A DNA stretch of 44,166 nt. It comes from Phycisphaerae bacterium (lineage in GTDB: Bacteria; Planctomycetota; Phycisphaerae; Sedimentisphaerales; Anaerobacaceae). Both the position numbers and the translations under genes were made by a program. Of the stretch, positions 31,520 through 40,963 are shown piece by piece; the first letter of the stretch is position 1; every line of letters begins with the position of its first letter. The notes below the pieces were generated by a model that made no database searches, was not told the DNA's origin, and saw nothing but the letters and a program-made list of their open reading frames with translations. Location of the stretch: assembly GCA_030601745.1 (NCBI GenBank), contig JAUWBI010000020.1, forward strand, positions 1 through 44,166, in the 5' to 3' direction.

Positions 31520-34216
31520 ATGTGGGAGTTTCAATTGAGCGGAATTGAGGATTTGAAGCAATTGAGCTGTCGGCTCAATGCCCCTATTGACGCTATGGAG
31601 GATGTTTCAATTCTAACTGAGCCGGTGCAAGTGGGTGGACTACTTATACCTAATTCGCTGGCGGTGCACCCTATGGAAGGCTGCGATGGTGATTCGGCGG
31701 GCTGGCCGGGCAAACTAACCCTGCGACGATATGAAAGATTTGCCGCCGGTGGAGCAGGGCTGATTTGGGCTGAGGCGACAGCAGTTGTTCCTGAAGGCAG
31801 AGCTAATCCGAGGCAATTGTGGCTTAATGAAAAAAGCAAAGAGAGCTTTGCAGCAATGATTAAGATGATACGGCAGGTTGCATCTGAAAGTGTCGGGCCA
31901 GGCCATAAACCTGTTATCGTAGCCCAGCTTACTCATTCGGGTCGATATAGTAAGCCGGAAGGAGTTGCACATCCGATGATTACCGGGCGCTGCCCTTATC
32001 GGGATGCTTTGGTCCCACAGCAAAAGCCCGATATGAACGTAGAGAGTAAGATACCAGATGATTGGTCTGTCCTGACTGATGAGTGTCTGGATGAGCTTCA
32101 GGATTCATACGTTGCGGCGGCGAGGATGGCGTTTGAGGTCGGGTTTGATGCAGTGGATGTAAAATCCTGTCACGGATATCTGATAAATGAGCTTTTTGCC
32201 TGCCGTAACAGAAAGGGTAAGTACGGAGGCTCATTTGAGAACCGAATTAGGTTTGTGCTGGATGTTGTTGATAAGATTCATAAAGAGCTTGGCGAAAAGG
32301 CGCCGGTGGTTACCAGACTTGGTATTTATGACGCTATACCGTATCCTTATGGATGGGGTGTCGATAAAGATGACTACACCAAGCCGGATTTGGCGGAACC
32401 TAAGAAGCTAATCGCTCGATTGGCCGAGCGAGGGGTTAAGATGATTAACATCACGGCAGCAAACCCGTATTACAATCCGCATGTGGGAAGGCCTTTCAAT
32501 GAGCCGATAGTCGGCGGCTATGAAGAGCCGGAACATCCGCTCGCGGGAGTAAGCAGACTTATCAATCTGGCGGGAGAGATTCAAAAGCAATTTCCCAATA
32601 TCGCAGTTGTCGGCACGGGCTATAGCTGGCTAAGGACACTCTTGCCCAATGTAGCGGCGGCAAGCAAAGCAAAGGGCTTAGCTGCTATTGTCGGTGTCGG
32701 GCGAATGGCGTTTGCATATCCGGATTTTGCTAAAGATATTGTTGGGTTCCCGCGAAGCGGGGTTCCTGCCAAGGGTAAGCTTGACCCGGCCAAAGTTTGT
32801 GTAAGCTGTAGTGCGTGCACCCAGATAATGCGCGACGGTGGAATGACAGGATGCGTGGTGCGGGACAACGAAGTATATGGGCCAATATTTGCGCACGGGA
32901 GAATGAGTGACAAAGATAATCTTGTGCGGCTTGCATCGGCGTGTCGGCAGTGCCAGGCCGCCAAAGGCGGTCTCGAAAGCGGCTTCGCCGCTGCGTGCCA
33001 ATTGGGCTGTCCCGCCGGTGTTAATATACCGAAATTCATCGGCTTATTTCTTGATGGCGAGGACCGCGCTGCTTACGAGGTAATAAGAGAAGCGAATGTA
33101 TTTCCTGAGGTCTGTGCGTGGCTGTGTCCGGTCGAGCAGCAGTGTGAGGGTAACTGTCTACAAAGGTTTATCGGCGACGGCCCTGTGCCGATTGCTGATA
33201 TACAAAGGTATCTGGCTGAACGGGCCAACAGGAACGGCTGGTCGAAATTGCGAATACCAAAGCAGACGACCGGCAAGAATATAGCTATAATTGGCGCGGG
33301 GCCGGCTGGTCTATCCTGTGCGGCGAAGCTGCTCGAAGCGGGACACGCCGTGACAGTTTTTGATAGAAGCACTGAGCTTGGTGGAATGATAGAATCAGTA
33401 ATCCCCCCGCAGAAGGCAAGTGGTTCACTGAAGAATGAAATTGCAGCTATATTCGCAGATGTGCCTGAAGACAGGTTATTAAAGTGTTTTGGTAAGGAAT
33501 TAAATACCGAATTCAATCTTGACACTATTCTAAAAGAAGGATTTGATGCCGTCTTTATCGGTATGGGCCTGCCAAAATCAGTCGGTATCGGTAATGAGGA
33601 TATTGATGGTTTATGGAATGCGATGGAGTTTCTTTCGGCGGCCAAAGAACAGGGCAGGTTGGACGTTGCGGGCAAGTGTGTTGCGGCGATAGGCGGCGGC
33701 AATACCGCTGTGGATGTTGCGGTTACCGCCAGGCGGCTGGGCGCCAGAGACGTTTACGTCATATATCGTCGTTCCTTTGAAGAGATGCCCGCCTGGAGGG
33801 CTGAGCGTGACCGGGCGATCAATGTTGGTGTGTATTTTTTGATATTGACTCAGCCGCTTGGATTTAATTCTCAGCAGGGGAAACTGATAGGAATTAAGGT
33901 TTGTCCGACTAAGCTGGGCGAGCCGGATGCCTCAGGCAGGCGCAGGCCGCAGCCGGTAGAGTCAAGCGCTTACGACCTTGATATGGATATTGTGGTGGAA
34001 GCGATAGGCCAAGAATCGGCGGAAAAAATTAATGAAATTCTTCCGGGTGTGGAATTAAGAGATGGTCTTATTCAGACAAAAGAAAATTCATTGGCGACAT
34101 CGAGGCCGGAAGTTTTTGCCGGCGGCGACCTTGTAAGAGGGCCATCGACGGTAGTTGCGGCCGTTGCAGATGGAATGGCGGCTGCAAAAGAAATAGAGCA
34201 GTTTTTGCAAAAGTAA
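31520..34216 (+). CDS. Old-yellow-enzyme/FadH-type oxidoreductase fused to a GltD-like NAD(P)H module
   Basis: Predicted NAD(P)H-driven ene-reductase or dehydrogenase. Residues ~30-400 are an FMN TIM barrel (LAVHPMEGCDGDSAGWPG; VAQLTHSGRYSKPEG; KSCHGYLINELF; GGSFENRIRF). A 4Fe-4S motif CVSCSAC-x11-C follows as in 2,4-dienoyl-CoA reductase. Residues ~470-570 are a GltD/DPYD-type Fer4 helical domain with CQLGCPAGVNIPKFI and CAWLCPVEQQCEGNC. The rest is an FAD/NAD(P) two-dinucleotide domain (NIAIIGAGPAGLSCAAKLL; AAIGGGNTAVDVA; VFAGGDLVRGPSTVV). FadH lacks the extra helical Fe-S domain, so this is a larger composite. Start ATG 31520, four bases after uvrA. It begins the lyase/KDG cluster; substrate unknown. 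Confidence 0.85.
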   Translation: MWEFQLSGIEDLKQLSCRLNAPIDAMEDVSILTEPVQVGGLLIPNSLAVHPMEGCDGDSAGWPGKLTLRRYERFAAGGAGLIWAEATAVVPEGRANPRQLWLNEKSKESFAAMIKMIRQVASESVGPGHKPVIVAQLTHSGRYSKPEGVAHPMITGRCPYRDALVPQQKPDMNVESKIPDDWSVLTDECLDELQDSYVAAARMAFEVGFDAVDVKSCHGYLINELFACRNRKGKYGGSFENRIRFVLDVVDKIHKELGEKAPVVTRLGIYDAIPYPYGWGVDKDDYTKPDLAEPKKLIARLAERGVKMINITAANPYYNPHVGRPFNEPIVGGYEEPEHPLAGVSRLINLAGEIQKQFPNIAVVGTGYSWLRTLLPNVAAASKAKGLAAIVGVGRMAFAYPDFAKDIVGFPRSGVPAKGKLDPAKVCVSCSACTQIMRDGGMTGCVVRDNEVYGPIFAHGRMSDKDNLVRLASACRQCQAAKGGLESGFAAACQLGCPAGVNIPKFIGLFLDGEDRAAYEVIREANVFPEVCAWLCPVEQQCEGNCLQRFIGDGPVPIADIQRYLAERANRNGWSKLRIPKQTTGKNIAIIGAGPAGLSCAAKLLEAGHAVTVFDRSTELGGMIESVIPPQKASGSLKNEIAAIFADVPEDRLLKCFGKELNTEFNLDTILKEGFDAVFIGMGLPKSVGIGNEDIDGLWNAMEFLSAAKEQGRLDVAGKCVAAIGGGNTAVDVAVTARRLGARDVYVIYRRSFEEMPAWRAERDRAINVGVYFLILTQPLGFNSQQGKLIGIKVCPTKLGEPDASGRRRPQPVESSAYDLDMDIVVEAIGQESAEKINEILPGVELRDGLIQTKENSLATSRPEVFAGGDLVRGPSTVVAAVADGMAAAKEIEQFLQK

Positions 34217-34227
34217 GGATTTGAAAA

Positions 34228-35025
34228 ATGACTAATAGACCCGTGGCAATAGTTACCGGAGCAAGTCGTGGTATTGGAAAAGCGATTGCAATAGAGCTTG
34301 CATCACTCGGTTATAACCTTGTGGTTAACCATTTTGATTTTACCGCTGAAGGTGAACCTGATGAGTCTTTTGCGTGTCAAACTCAAAGAGAAATTGACGA
34401 GCTTGGTGCACAGTGTGAGGTTTTGCGAGCTGATGTTAGCAGCGCCAAGGACCGGAACCGGCTTGTAGATTTGGCCAAAAACAAATTCGACAGATGTGAT
34501 ATGCTGGTGAATAACGCCGGTGTTGCTCCTTCAAAGCGGATGGACATTCTTGAAGCGACCGAAGAGAGCTTCGATAGGGTAGTGGGAATAAATCTTAAAG
34601 GGCCATATTTTTTGACTCAGCAGGTGGCCAACTGGATGATTGAGCAGAAAAAGCAACATCCAGAGCGGTTGTTTCGGATTGTAAACACAGGCTCAATCTC
34701 GGCGTACACCAGTTCGCCGGCGCGGGGTGAATACTGCATAAGCAAAGCTGGTGTTACTATGATGACGAAGCTGTACGCGGATAGACTGGCCGAGTATAAT
34801 ATCGGCGTATTTGAAATCAGCCCCGGCATTATCGCAACTGATATGACCAGCGCCGTCAAAGGTAAATATGACAAACTGATAGCAGGGGGGCTAACGCCGA
34901 CTAAACGATGGGGCCGGCCTGAAGACGTCGCAAAAGCTGTGGGAGCCATTGCGGAAGGCAGACTCGATTTTTCTACCGGCCAGGTGATTAACGTTGATGG
35001 CGGCTTTCATTTGCGAAGACTGTAA
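34228..35025 (+). CDS. Short-chain dehydrogenase/reductase
   Basis: Classical SDR: TGASRGIGKAIA (residues 9-20, cofactor loop), LVNNAGV, active-site Ser in NTGSISAY, and YCISK (Tyr-x3-Lys). 265 residues. A family member in KDG clusters is often a KduD-type 2-keto-3-deoxygluconate dehydrogenase or another sugar-acid dehydrogenase; the annotation 3-ketoacyl-ACP reductase is what simple similarity would give and is less likely here. It begins 11 bases after the flavoprotein fusion and precedes the aldolase-like gene by 38 bases, so co-transcription is likely. Confidence 0.88.
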   Translation: MTNRPVAIVTGASRGIGKAIAIELASLGYNLVVNHFDFTAEGEPDESFACQTQREIDELGAQCEVLRADVSSAKDRNRLVDLAKNKFDRCDMLVNNAGVAPSKRMDILEATEESFDRVVGINLKGPYFLTQQVANWMIEQKKQHPERLFRIVNTGSISAYTSSPARGEYCISKAGVTMMTKLYADRLAEYNIGVFEISPGIIATDMTSAVKGKYDKLIAGGLTPTKRWGRPEDVAKAVGAIAEGRLDFSTGQVINVDGGFHLRRL

Positions 35026-35063
35026 CGTGACGCGAGGCACGGGCGACAAGAAACGGAGTAAAA

Positions 35064-35849
35064 ATGGATATCAAAAGTACAATCACGGCGCTGTTAAGAG
35101 ACGCCCTTATCCTCGTCTTCAATCAGGACAAGCTCGATGTTGTTAAGACGGCCGAGGCCCTTATAAAGGCGGGTGTCAATAATATGGAAGTAACCTGTCG
35201 CATAAGTAGGCCTTTGGAAAAACTTGAGCTACTGCGTAAGGAGCTTTCGGATTTTGTGGCAGGTTCGGCAAGTTTGATTGACTGGCCCGAAATGCTTGAT
35301 GTTTACAATAAGGCCAATCCGCAGGACCCACTGCCCTCGGTTCAACAGGTTGCCGATGCCGGTGCGAGCTACCTGGTCTCGGCTGCTAATTTCAGTGACG
35401 AGACCTTCAAAAAATTTGCCGCTCGCGTACCCATAATACCGGGATGCGGCAGTGCCACTGAAGTTGTCAGCCAGTTTTCCAAAGGGGCGAATCTTTGCAA
35501 AATATTCCCGGCCAAACAACTTGGCGGCCCGGCCTTTGTTAAAGCAATCGACCCGGCTATTCATAAAACCATCAGTCTGGTACCCACAGGCGGAACGAAC
35601 GTTGGCAACATACCTGACTACATTGATGCAGGCGTTCTGGTATTGGGTGGGTCGTTCAGTATGATTGAAAAAGCCACGATGAAGAAAATCATCGACGAGC
35701 AGGACTACAATCTTTTAGCGGAGGAACTTACTAAGATTAAACAATTGATAGATAAGCTGCGGGCGGAGAAATACCCTGCTCTCGATTTTGCCACTGCTTC
35801 CGTCGAGCAGATAAGCCAGATTACCGGCAGAAATTTCAACATTCCGTAG
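35064..35849 (+). CDS. KDPG/KHG aldolase family protein
   Basis: Class I aldolase that would split 2-keto-3-deoxy-6-phosphogluconate (or 4-hydroxy-2-oxoglutarate) into pyruvate and an aldehyde. MEVTCR (Glu42) and CKIFPAK (Schiff-base Lys146) are the two catalytic landmarks, with PTGGTNVGNIPDYI as the phosphate loop. The usual N-terminal 'PVIPVIR' strand here reads ALILVFN, losing the substrate-contact Arg, and there are ~20 extra residues before SVQQVADAGA and a C-terminal extension of ~40 residues (261 total, usual ~210). It is therefore a divergent member whose substrate may differ. Gene neighbours (PfkB kinase, lyase) support a keto-deoxy sugar acid. Confidence 0.85.
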   Translation: MDIKSTITALLRDALILVFNQDKLDVVKTAEALIKAGVNNMEVTCRISRPLEKLELLRKELSDFVAGSASLIDWPEMLDVYNKANPQDPLPSVQQVADAGASYLVSAANFSDETFKKFAARVPIIPGCGSATEVVSQFSKGANLCKIFPAKQLGGPAFVKAIDPAIHKTISLVPTGGTNVGNIPDYIDAGVLVLGGSFSMIEKATMKKIIDEQDYNLLAEELTKIKQLIDKLRAEKYPALDFATASVEQISQITGRNFNIP

Positions 35850-35877
35850 AAACCTAAAGCGCAAAGCGAGATATGCG

Positions 35878-38757
35878 ATGCAAGAGACAAGTCTTGTTGA
35901 GCCAAGCGATAAGTTTCACGCAAGTTTCAAGGCGACCCTGGGGTTGCTAACGCTGCTTATGGCTCTGGCCCCTTTTCCATTAGCAGCCCATGGTGAATCA
36001 GCCAGGAGCGCGAACGAGTCCGCTTCCGCGGTAACGGTTAACGCTCCCGATGATGGTTATCGTGGCATCTGGTATATGAATCAGCCATCCTATGATGAAT
36101 ACGTTTATAAGTATAGCGGAGGACTTGGAACGTATTGCGCCAAGCATAAACCATTTGCCGTCTATTGTGATAAGGTCAAGAAAACTTTTTTCTGTTATGG
36201 CGGAACAACCAAGGATAACAATAGCAAACTGCTCCACATGGTTTCGTACTACGACCATAATACAGGGATGGTGCCACGGCCGACCATACTTCTTGACAAA
36301 AAGACCGGCGATGCCCACGACAATCCGGTTATATCTCTGGATGACAAGGGCCATATCTGGGTCTTCTCAACTTCTCATGGCACTGTCAGGCCGTCGTATA
36401 TTCACCGAAGCCAAAAACCATACGACGTAAGTAAGTTTGAACTTGTGAATGCGACAAAGATGGAGGACTTAGAAGAAGTTCCAATGAGTAATTTCTCATA
36501 TATGCAGGCATGGCATATCAAAGACAAGGGATTCATCTGTTTTTTCACTCGTTATGGTTATCCTGCAGCGCGCACTATTTACTTTATGAGAAGCCGTGAT
36601 GGAGTCGAATGGCCGATACGAGTCTGCCTTGCGGCGATTGATGAGGGACACTATCAAATCAGCACGGTGGCTAAGAATAAAGCGGGCACAGCGTTTAATT
36701 TCCACCCCAAGGAAAAAGGGCTGAATTGGCGCACGAATTTGTACTATATCGAAACAACTGATTTCGGAAGGACGTGGCAGAGTGCCGATGGGCGGAAATT
36801 GCTCCTGCCGCTGAGGTCTGTCAAGAACCCCGTCCTTGTCCACGATTACCAGGCGCAAAGGTTAAAGGTTTACCTCAAAGATATCCGGTTCGATAACGAA
36901 GGAAGACCGGTGATTCTATTTTTGACAAGCAAAGGGTACGAAGCTGGCCCGAAAAATGACCCGCGCACCTGGACCACCGCTCGCTGGACAGGCCGAAAGT
37001 GGCAAATTAGACCGGCTTTTGTCTCAGATAACAACTATGATATGGGTTCACTCTACATCGAGAATGACGGAACGTGGCGAATAATCGCCCCCACTGAAAC
37101 TGGCCCACAGACATATAACCCGGGCGGCGAAATGGCTATGTGGATAAGCAAAGACCTCGGAAAAACCTGGAAGAAAGTCAAGCAGCTTACGAAGGGAAGT
37201 CTGTATAATCATACATACGCACGACGTCCGGTGAATGCTCATCCTGATTTCTACGCATTTTGGGCTGACGGGCACGGCAGGAAGCCGTCTAAATCTCATC
37301 TTTACTTTTGCGATAAAGAAGGTAAAGTTTGGCTGCTGCCGCGGGAGATGACCAAAGATTTTGTCAAGCCAACTTTAGCAAGTAAGGATGTTACTCGCAG
37401 GGAGGCAATGATGGCATTGCGAAAGGCAGTACGGTTCTTTCACACGAACGTGGCCAGTCACGGCGGTTATCTCTGGCGATACAGTGCTGACCTTACACTG
37501 CGCGAGGGGGAGGGCAAAGCAACTGAGACGATGATATGGGTCCAGCCGCCCGGCACGCCGTCAATCGGCCAGGTGTACCTCGATGCGCACGAAGCAACGG
37601 GTGAACAACTCTATCTCGATGCGGCTTGTGATGCTGCCTCCGCACTGTTGCAGGGGCAACTTCGAACCGGCGGGTGGTTTTACCATATCGAGTTCGACCC
37701 TGTGAAACGGCAGCGGTATGGGTATCGTGATGTTCCCAAGCGGAAGGGGCAGAGGCAAAAGACTACGCTCGATGACAATACCACGCAGTCGGCCGTTCGC
37801 TTCCTCATGCGGCTGGACAAGCTCCTTCAATTCAGGGACCAGAAGATTCACGAGGCGGTGACCTACGCTCTTGAGGCCATGCTCAGGGCCCAGTTTCCCA
37901 ATGGCGGCTGGTATCAATGGTGGGACCGTTACCCAAATCCGGCGAGCGTTGAGGATTATCCTGTGAAAGCGGCCGGTTATCCGGAAACCTGGTCGCGCAT
38001 CTGGCCAAATGATTGGACCGGCTGCTATTTTATCAACGACAACGTAATGATGGATATGGTTACCACAATGTTGGATGCCAACAAGATTTATGGGAAGGAG
38101 AGGTATTTGGAGTCGGCCTTGAAAGCAGGTGACTTTCTCATTCTGTCCCAGATGCCTGAGCCGCAGCCGGCATGGGCTCAGCAGTACGACCGCAACATGC
38201 ATCCGGTCTGGGATCGCAAGTTCGAACCTCCGGCAATTACCGGCGGAGAGTCGCAAGCAGTCCTTGAAACGCTGATGCTGTTGTACCAGGAAACCGGCAA
38301 AAAGAAATATCTCGCTCCCATTCATCGTGCCATTTCTTATCTTCGTAAGTCACAGCTTCCTGATGGTCGGCTGGCACGATTTTACGAATTAAAGACAAAC
38401 AAGCCTCTTTATTTTACCAGGGAGTACAAGCTCACCTATAGTAGTAACGACACACCGACGCATTATAGTTTTATCGTCGATTCCAGGCTGGATTCGATTG
38501 AAGCGCAGCATAAGCATCTGTTAGAAGCGGAACCGACAGATAAACGCACGCGCAGCGGTGCGAAAATGGAGCGGATGTCACCTAAGTTGGTGGCAGAGGT
38601 AAGGGAGATTATCAACAGTATGGACGAGCGCGGTGCCTGGGTCCAGCACGGACAACTACGGTCCCACAAGGTCGAGCCGGAATCCGGAATCATCGACTGC
38701 CGGACCTTTATAAATAACGTCAGAACGTTGTGCCGGTTCCTGGTTGCCGATAGATGA
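35878..38757 (+). CDS. Secreted two-domain polysaccharide lyase: BNR_4 propeller plus PL10-like domain
   Basis: Residues 15-45 are a signal peptide (hydrophobic core ending LAAHGES). Residues ~55-500 match a BNR_4 beta-propeller (GYRGIWYMNQPSYDEYVYKYSGG; DAHDNPVISLDDKGHIWVF; RSQKPYDVSKFE), a fold found in sialidase-like proteins and in ulvan lyases of PL24/PL25. Residues ~510-830 match pectate-lyase family PL10: GGYLWRYSADL, LDDNTTQSAVRFLMRLDKLL, FPNGGWYQWW, YFINDNVMMDMV, and PAWAQQYDRNMHPVWDRKFEPPAITGGESQAVL. The C terminus (~850-959) is extra. Fusing the two fits attack on an anionic, uronate-rich polysaccharide outside the cell. Whether the propeller is catalytic or binding is unclear. Domain calls are from motif memory. 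Confidence 0.82.
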   Translation: MQETSLVEPSDKFHASFKATLGLLTLLMALAPFPLAAHGESARSANESASAVTVNAPDDGYRGIWYMNQPSYDEYVYKYSGGLGTYCAKHKPFAVYCDKVKKTFFCYGGTTKDNNSKLLHMVSYYDHNTGMVPRPTILLDKKTGDAHDNPVISLDDKGHIWVFSTSHGTVRPSYIHRSQKPYDVSKFELVNATKMEDLEEVPMSNFSYMQAWHIKDKGFICFFTRYGYPAARTIYFMRSRDGVEWPIRVCLAAIDEGHYQISTVAKNKAGTAFNFHPKEKGLNWRTNLYYIETTDFGRTWQSADGRKLLLPLRSVKNPVLVHDYQAQRLKVYLKDIRFDNEGRPVILFLTSKGYEAGPKNDPRTWTTARWTGRKWQIRPAFVSDNNYDMGSLYIENDGTWRIIAPTETGPQTYNPGGEMAMWISKDLGKTWKKVKQLTKGSLYNHTYARRPVNAHPDFYAFWADGHGRKPSKSHLYFCDKEGKVWLLPREMTKDFVKPTLASKDVTRREAMMALRKAVRFFHTNVASHGGYLWRYSADLTLREGEGKATETMIWVQPPGTPSIGQVYLDAHEATGEQLYLDAACDAASALLQGQLRTGGWFYHIEFDPVKRQRYGYRDVPKRKGQRQKTTLDDNTTQSAVRFLMRLDKLLQFRDQKIHEAVTYALEAMLRAQFPNGGWYQWWDRYPNPASVEDYPVKAAGYPETWSRIWPNDWTGCYFINDNVMMDMVTTMLDANKIYGKERYLESALKAGDFLILSQMPEPQPAWAQQYDRNMHPVWDRKFEPPAITGGESQAVLETLMLLYQETGKKKYLAPIHRAISYLRKSQLPDGRLARFYELKTNKPLYFTREYKLTYSSNDTPTHYSFIVDSRLDSIEAQHKHLLEAEPTDKRTRSGAKMERMSPKLVAEVREIINSMDERGAWVQHGQLRSHKVEPESGIIDCRTFINNVRTLCRFLVADR

Positions 38758-38837
38758 ATTTGAGTGTCGGATTGTGTCGAGGCAAACGAATCCACTAACG
38801 GTTTTTTTGCAATGAGAATCAACGTAATAAAGACAGA

Positions 38838-38849
38838 AATAACGTTATT
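38838..38849. promoter_or_regulatory. 12-bp perfect palindrome upstream of the FAD protein
   Basis: AATAACGTTATT, 44 bases before the ATG at 38894, inside the only sizeable gap (136 bp) of the catabolic cluster. Candidate operator for a cluster regulator; no regulator gene is seen in the window. Confidence 0.35.
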
Positions 38850-38893
38850 GTTAGTTTTTGAAACGCAGTTTATCAAATATAAGGGAAAGAGAT

Positions 38894-40939
38894 ATGCAGA
38901 GAAAAGAAATAAGCAATCAGACTATAACCTTGCATCGTTACAACACAGTAATTGTAGGAGCAGGAGCGGCGGGAATGAACTGTGCGGTGCATCTGTGTCA
39001 ATTTATGGAGCAGAAAGGCATTGCGAATCCGAAGGAAAGAATAGCCGTAGTAACCGCAGGACTGGGGCTGGGTGCATCGCGGATGAGCGGCTCCGACAAG
39101 CAGACCTATTACAAAATGGGCACAAGTCCGGATGTCCCTGACAGCGCCGAAGAGTTTGCGAAAAGTCTGACGGCGGCGGGGTGCTGCCACAGCGATTTAT
39201 CGCTTGCCGAAGCAATTGCCTCACTTCGTGAATTTTACCACCTGGTTCAGGCAGGTGTTCCCTTCCCCCACAACCCAATGGGAAGTTACTGCGGCTACAA
39301 AACCGATAACGACCCTTATGAACGCGCAACTTCAGCCGGGCCTAAAACCAGCAAATATATGAGCGAATGCCTCCAGAGGCATGTCGAGCAGTACGGCATT
39401 AGGATATATGACGGCCAGGAAGTTGCACATTTGCTTACAGCCGGTTCCGGTGAATCGAAACAAATTGTCGGCGTGGTTACAATAGACAAAAAGAAGGTCA
39501 CCAAGGATAATTTCGCAATAAATGTTTTTTACTGTGCCAACCTTGTTTTGGCTGTAGGTGGCCCGGGGGAAATGTATAAAACCAGCGTTTATCCAAAGGG
39601 CCAATTTGGCATCCACGGCATTGCGCTGACGGCAGGTCTCGCCGGCGAAAATCTGACTGAATCACAATTTGGGCTGGCAAGTACAAAGTTCCGCTGGAAC
39701 GTATCCGGCTCTTATATGCAGGTTATTCCTCGGATATTCAGTACCGATGCCGATGGAAATAATGAACGCGAGTTTTTGACAGACTTTTTCCCGTCAATGA
39801 GCAAGATGGCAACGGATATTTTCCTTAAAGGTTATCAGTGGCCATTTGACCCGCAGCGCATTGAGAATCTGCAATCTTCATTGATTGACGTTCTGGTATT
39901 TAGCGAAACTCAAAAAGACCGGCGAGTCTTTATGGACTTTTTGCACAATCCCGTCGGCAAAAGCGGAATGAAAGAGTTTGATATTAGCGCTCTTGAGCCG
40001 CAAGCTACTGAGTATCTGAAAAAGACAGGTGCGTTTCAGGATACGCCAATCAAACGGCTTTTCGCTATGAATCCCCTGGCTATCGAGATTTATAAGGAAA
40101 ACGGCATTGATTTGTATTCGGAGCCGCTTGAAATTGCGGTTTGTGCCCAGCACAACAACGGCGGCTTTGCCGTAAACAAGTGGTGGCAGTCCAATATACC
40201 TCGAACCTTTGTAATCGGTGAGATGGCTGGGACGCACGGTGTCAAGCGGCCCGGCGGCTCAGCCCTTAACGCCGGCCAGGTCGGCGGGCTGCGAGCGGCA
40301 GAATATATTGTCAATGTGTATGGCTGCCCGCCTGAAGACGGACCCGATTATTCGGACAAGCAGGACGAGATTGACCGGCAGCTAAGTCGGTTTGTCACTA
40401 AGCTCGAAGGTTATAAAAGCTCATCCGGTTTAATGCCCGAAGAAGTGTTAAAAGATATTCGGGGCCGTATGACTGCATCAGCCGGCCATATAAGAGAGTT
40501 CAATGATGCTCGTAAAGCTCTGAAAGAAGCGGTTAAGCTTTACAAAGATATGCAACAGCAAAGTTTCAAATTGCAAAACGCCAGAGGTATCATAACAGCA
40601 ATCCAGGCGGAGCATTTAGCTTTGACCAGCGCAGCCTTCCTCAAAGCGATTGTGGAGTTACTCCAGCTCGGCAGCGGGTCACGTGGTTCGCATCTTGTCC
40701 TTGCCGAGGACGGGACTGAGATACATCCCGACGTCATTAACCAAAGAACCGGGAAAGCTCTGAAGTTCAAACCTGAGAATGAGGCGTTAAGGGATTCTAT
40801 ACTACGGATTGAATATGACCCGGGCGCGCCCGATTTGTTCCGGTGCGAGAACATAGCATTAAGGCCGGCACCGGCTGACAGGAAGGCATTTGAACCGGCC
40901 TGGCAGGATTATAGAGAAGGCAGGATATATAATTTTTAA
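38894..40939 (+). CDS. FAD-dependent oxidoreductase, fumarate-reductase/aspartate-oxidase fold
   Basis: 681 residues. The N-terminal Rossmann motif VIVGAGAAGMNCAVHL binds FAD. The middle capping domain and C-terminal LAVGGPGEMY and EMAGTHGVKRPGGSALNAGQVGGLRAAEYI are typical of the succinate dehydrogenase/fumarate reductase/AprA flavoprotein superfamily. CAQHNNGGFAVNKWWQSNIPRTFVIGE lies at the usual active-site loop position. No Fe-S or heme partner subunit is nearby, so it is a soluble flavoprotein needing another electron carrier. Start ATG 38894, with AAGGGA (38881-38886) 7 bases ahead; the longer frame adds 12 residues. In this cluster it probably oxidises or reduces a sugar acid; true substrate unknown. 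Confidence 0.82.
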   Translation: MQRKEISNQTITLHRYNTVIVGAGAAGMNCAVHLCQFMEQKGIANPKERIAVVTAGLGLGASRMSGSDKQTYYKMGTSPDVPDSAEEFAKSLTAAGCCHSDLSLAEAIASLREFYHLVQAGVPFPHNPMGSYCGYKTDNDPYERATSAGPKTSKYMSECLQRHVEQYGIRIYDGQEVAHLLTAGSGESKQIVGVVTIDKKKVTKDNFAINVFYCANLVLAVGGPGEMYKTSVYPKGQFGIHGIALTAGLAGENLTESQFGLASTKFRWNVSGSYMQVIPRIFSTDADGNNEREFLTDFFPSMSKMATDIFLKGYQWPFDPQRIENLQSSLIDVLVFSETQKDRRVFMDFLHNPVGKSGMKEFDISALEPQATEYLKKTGAFQDTPIKRLFAMNPLAIEIYKENGIDLYSEPLEIAVCAQHNNGGFAVNKWWQSNIPRTFVIGEMAGTHGVKRPGGSALNAGQVGGLRAAEYIVNVYGCPPEDGPDYSDKQDEIDRQLSRFVTKLEGYKSSSGLMPEEVLKDIRGRMTASAGHIREFNDARKALKEAVKLYKDMQQQSFKLQNARGIITAIQAEHLALTSAAFLKAIVELLQLGSGSRGSHLVLAEDGTEIHPDVINQRTGKALKFKPENEALRDSILRIEYDPGAPDLFRCENIALRPAPADRKAFEPAWQDYREGRIYNF

Positions 40940-40963
40940 TAAGAATCGCGTAGGAGAATTTGT

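Noticed and set aside
32745-32766. GGTTCC direct repeats around CCCGCGAAGCGGG in the flavoprotein fusion gene
   Set aside because: Looks like another palindromic insertion, but the copies are 16 bases apart (not a multiple of three) and the stem is only 5 bp.
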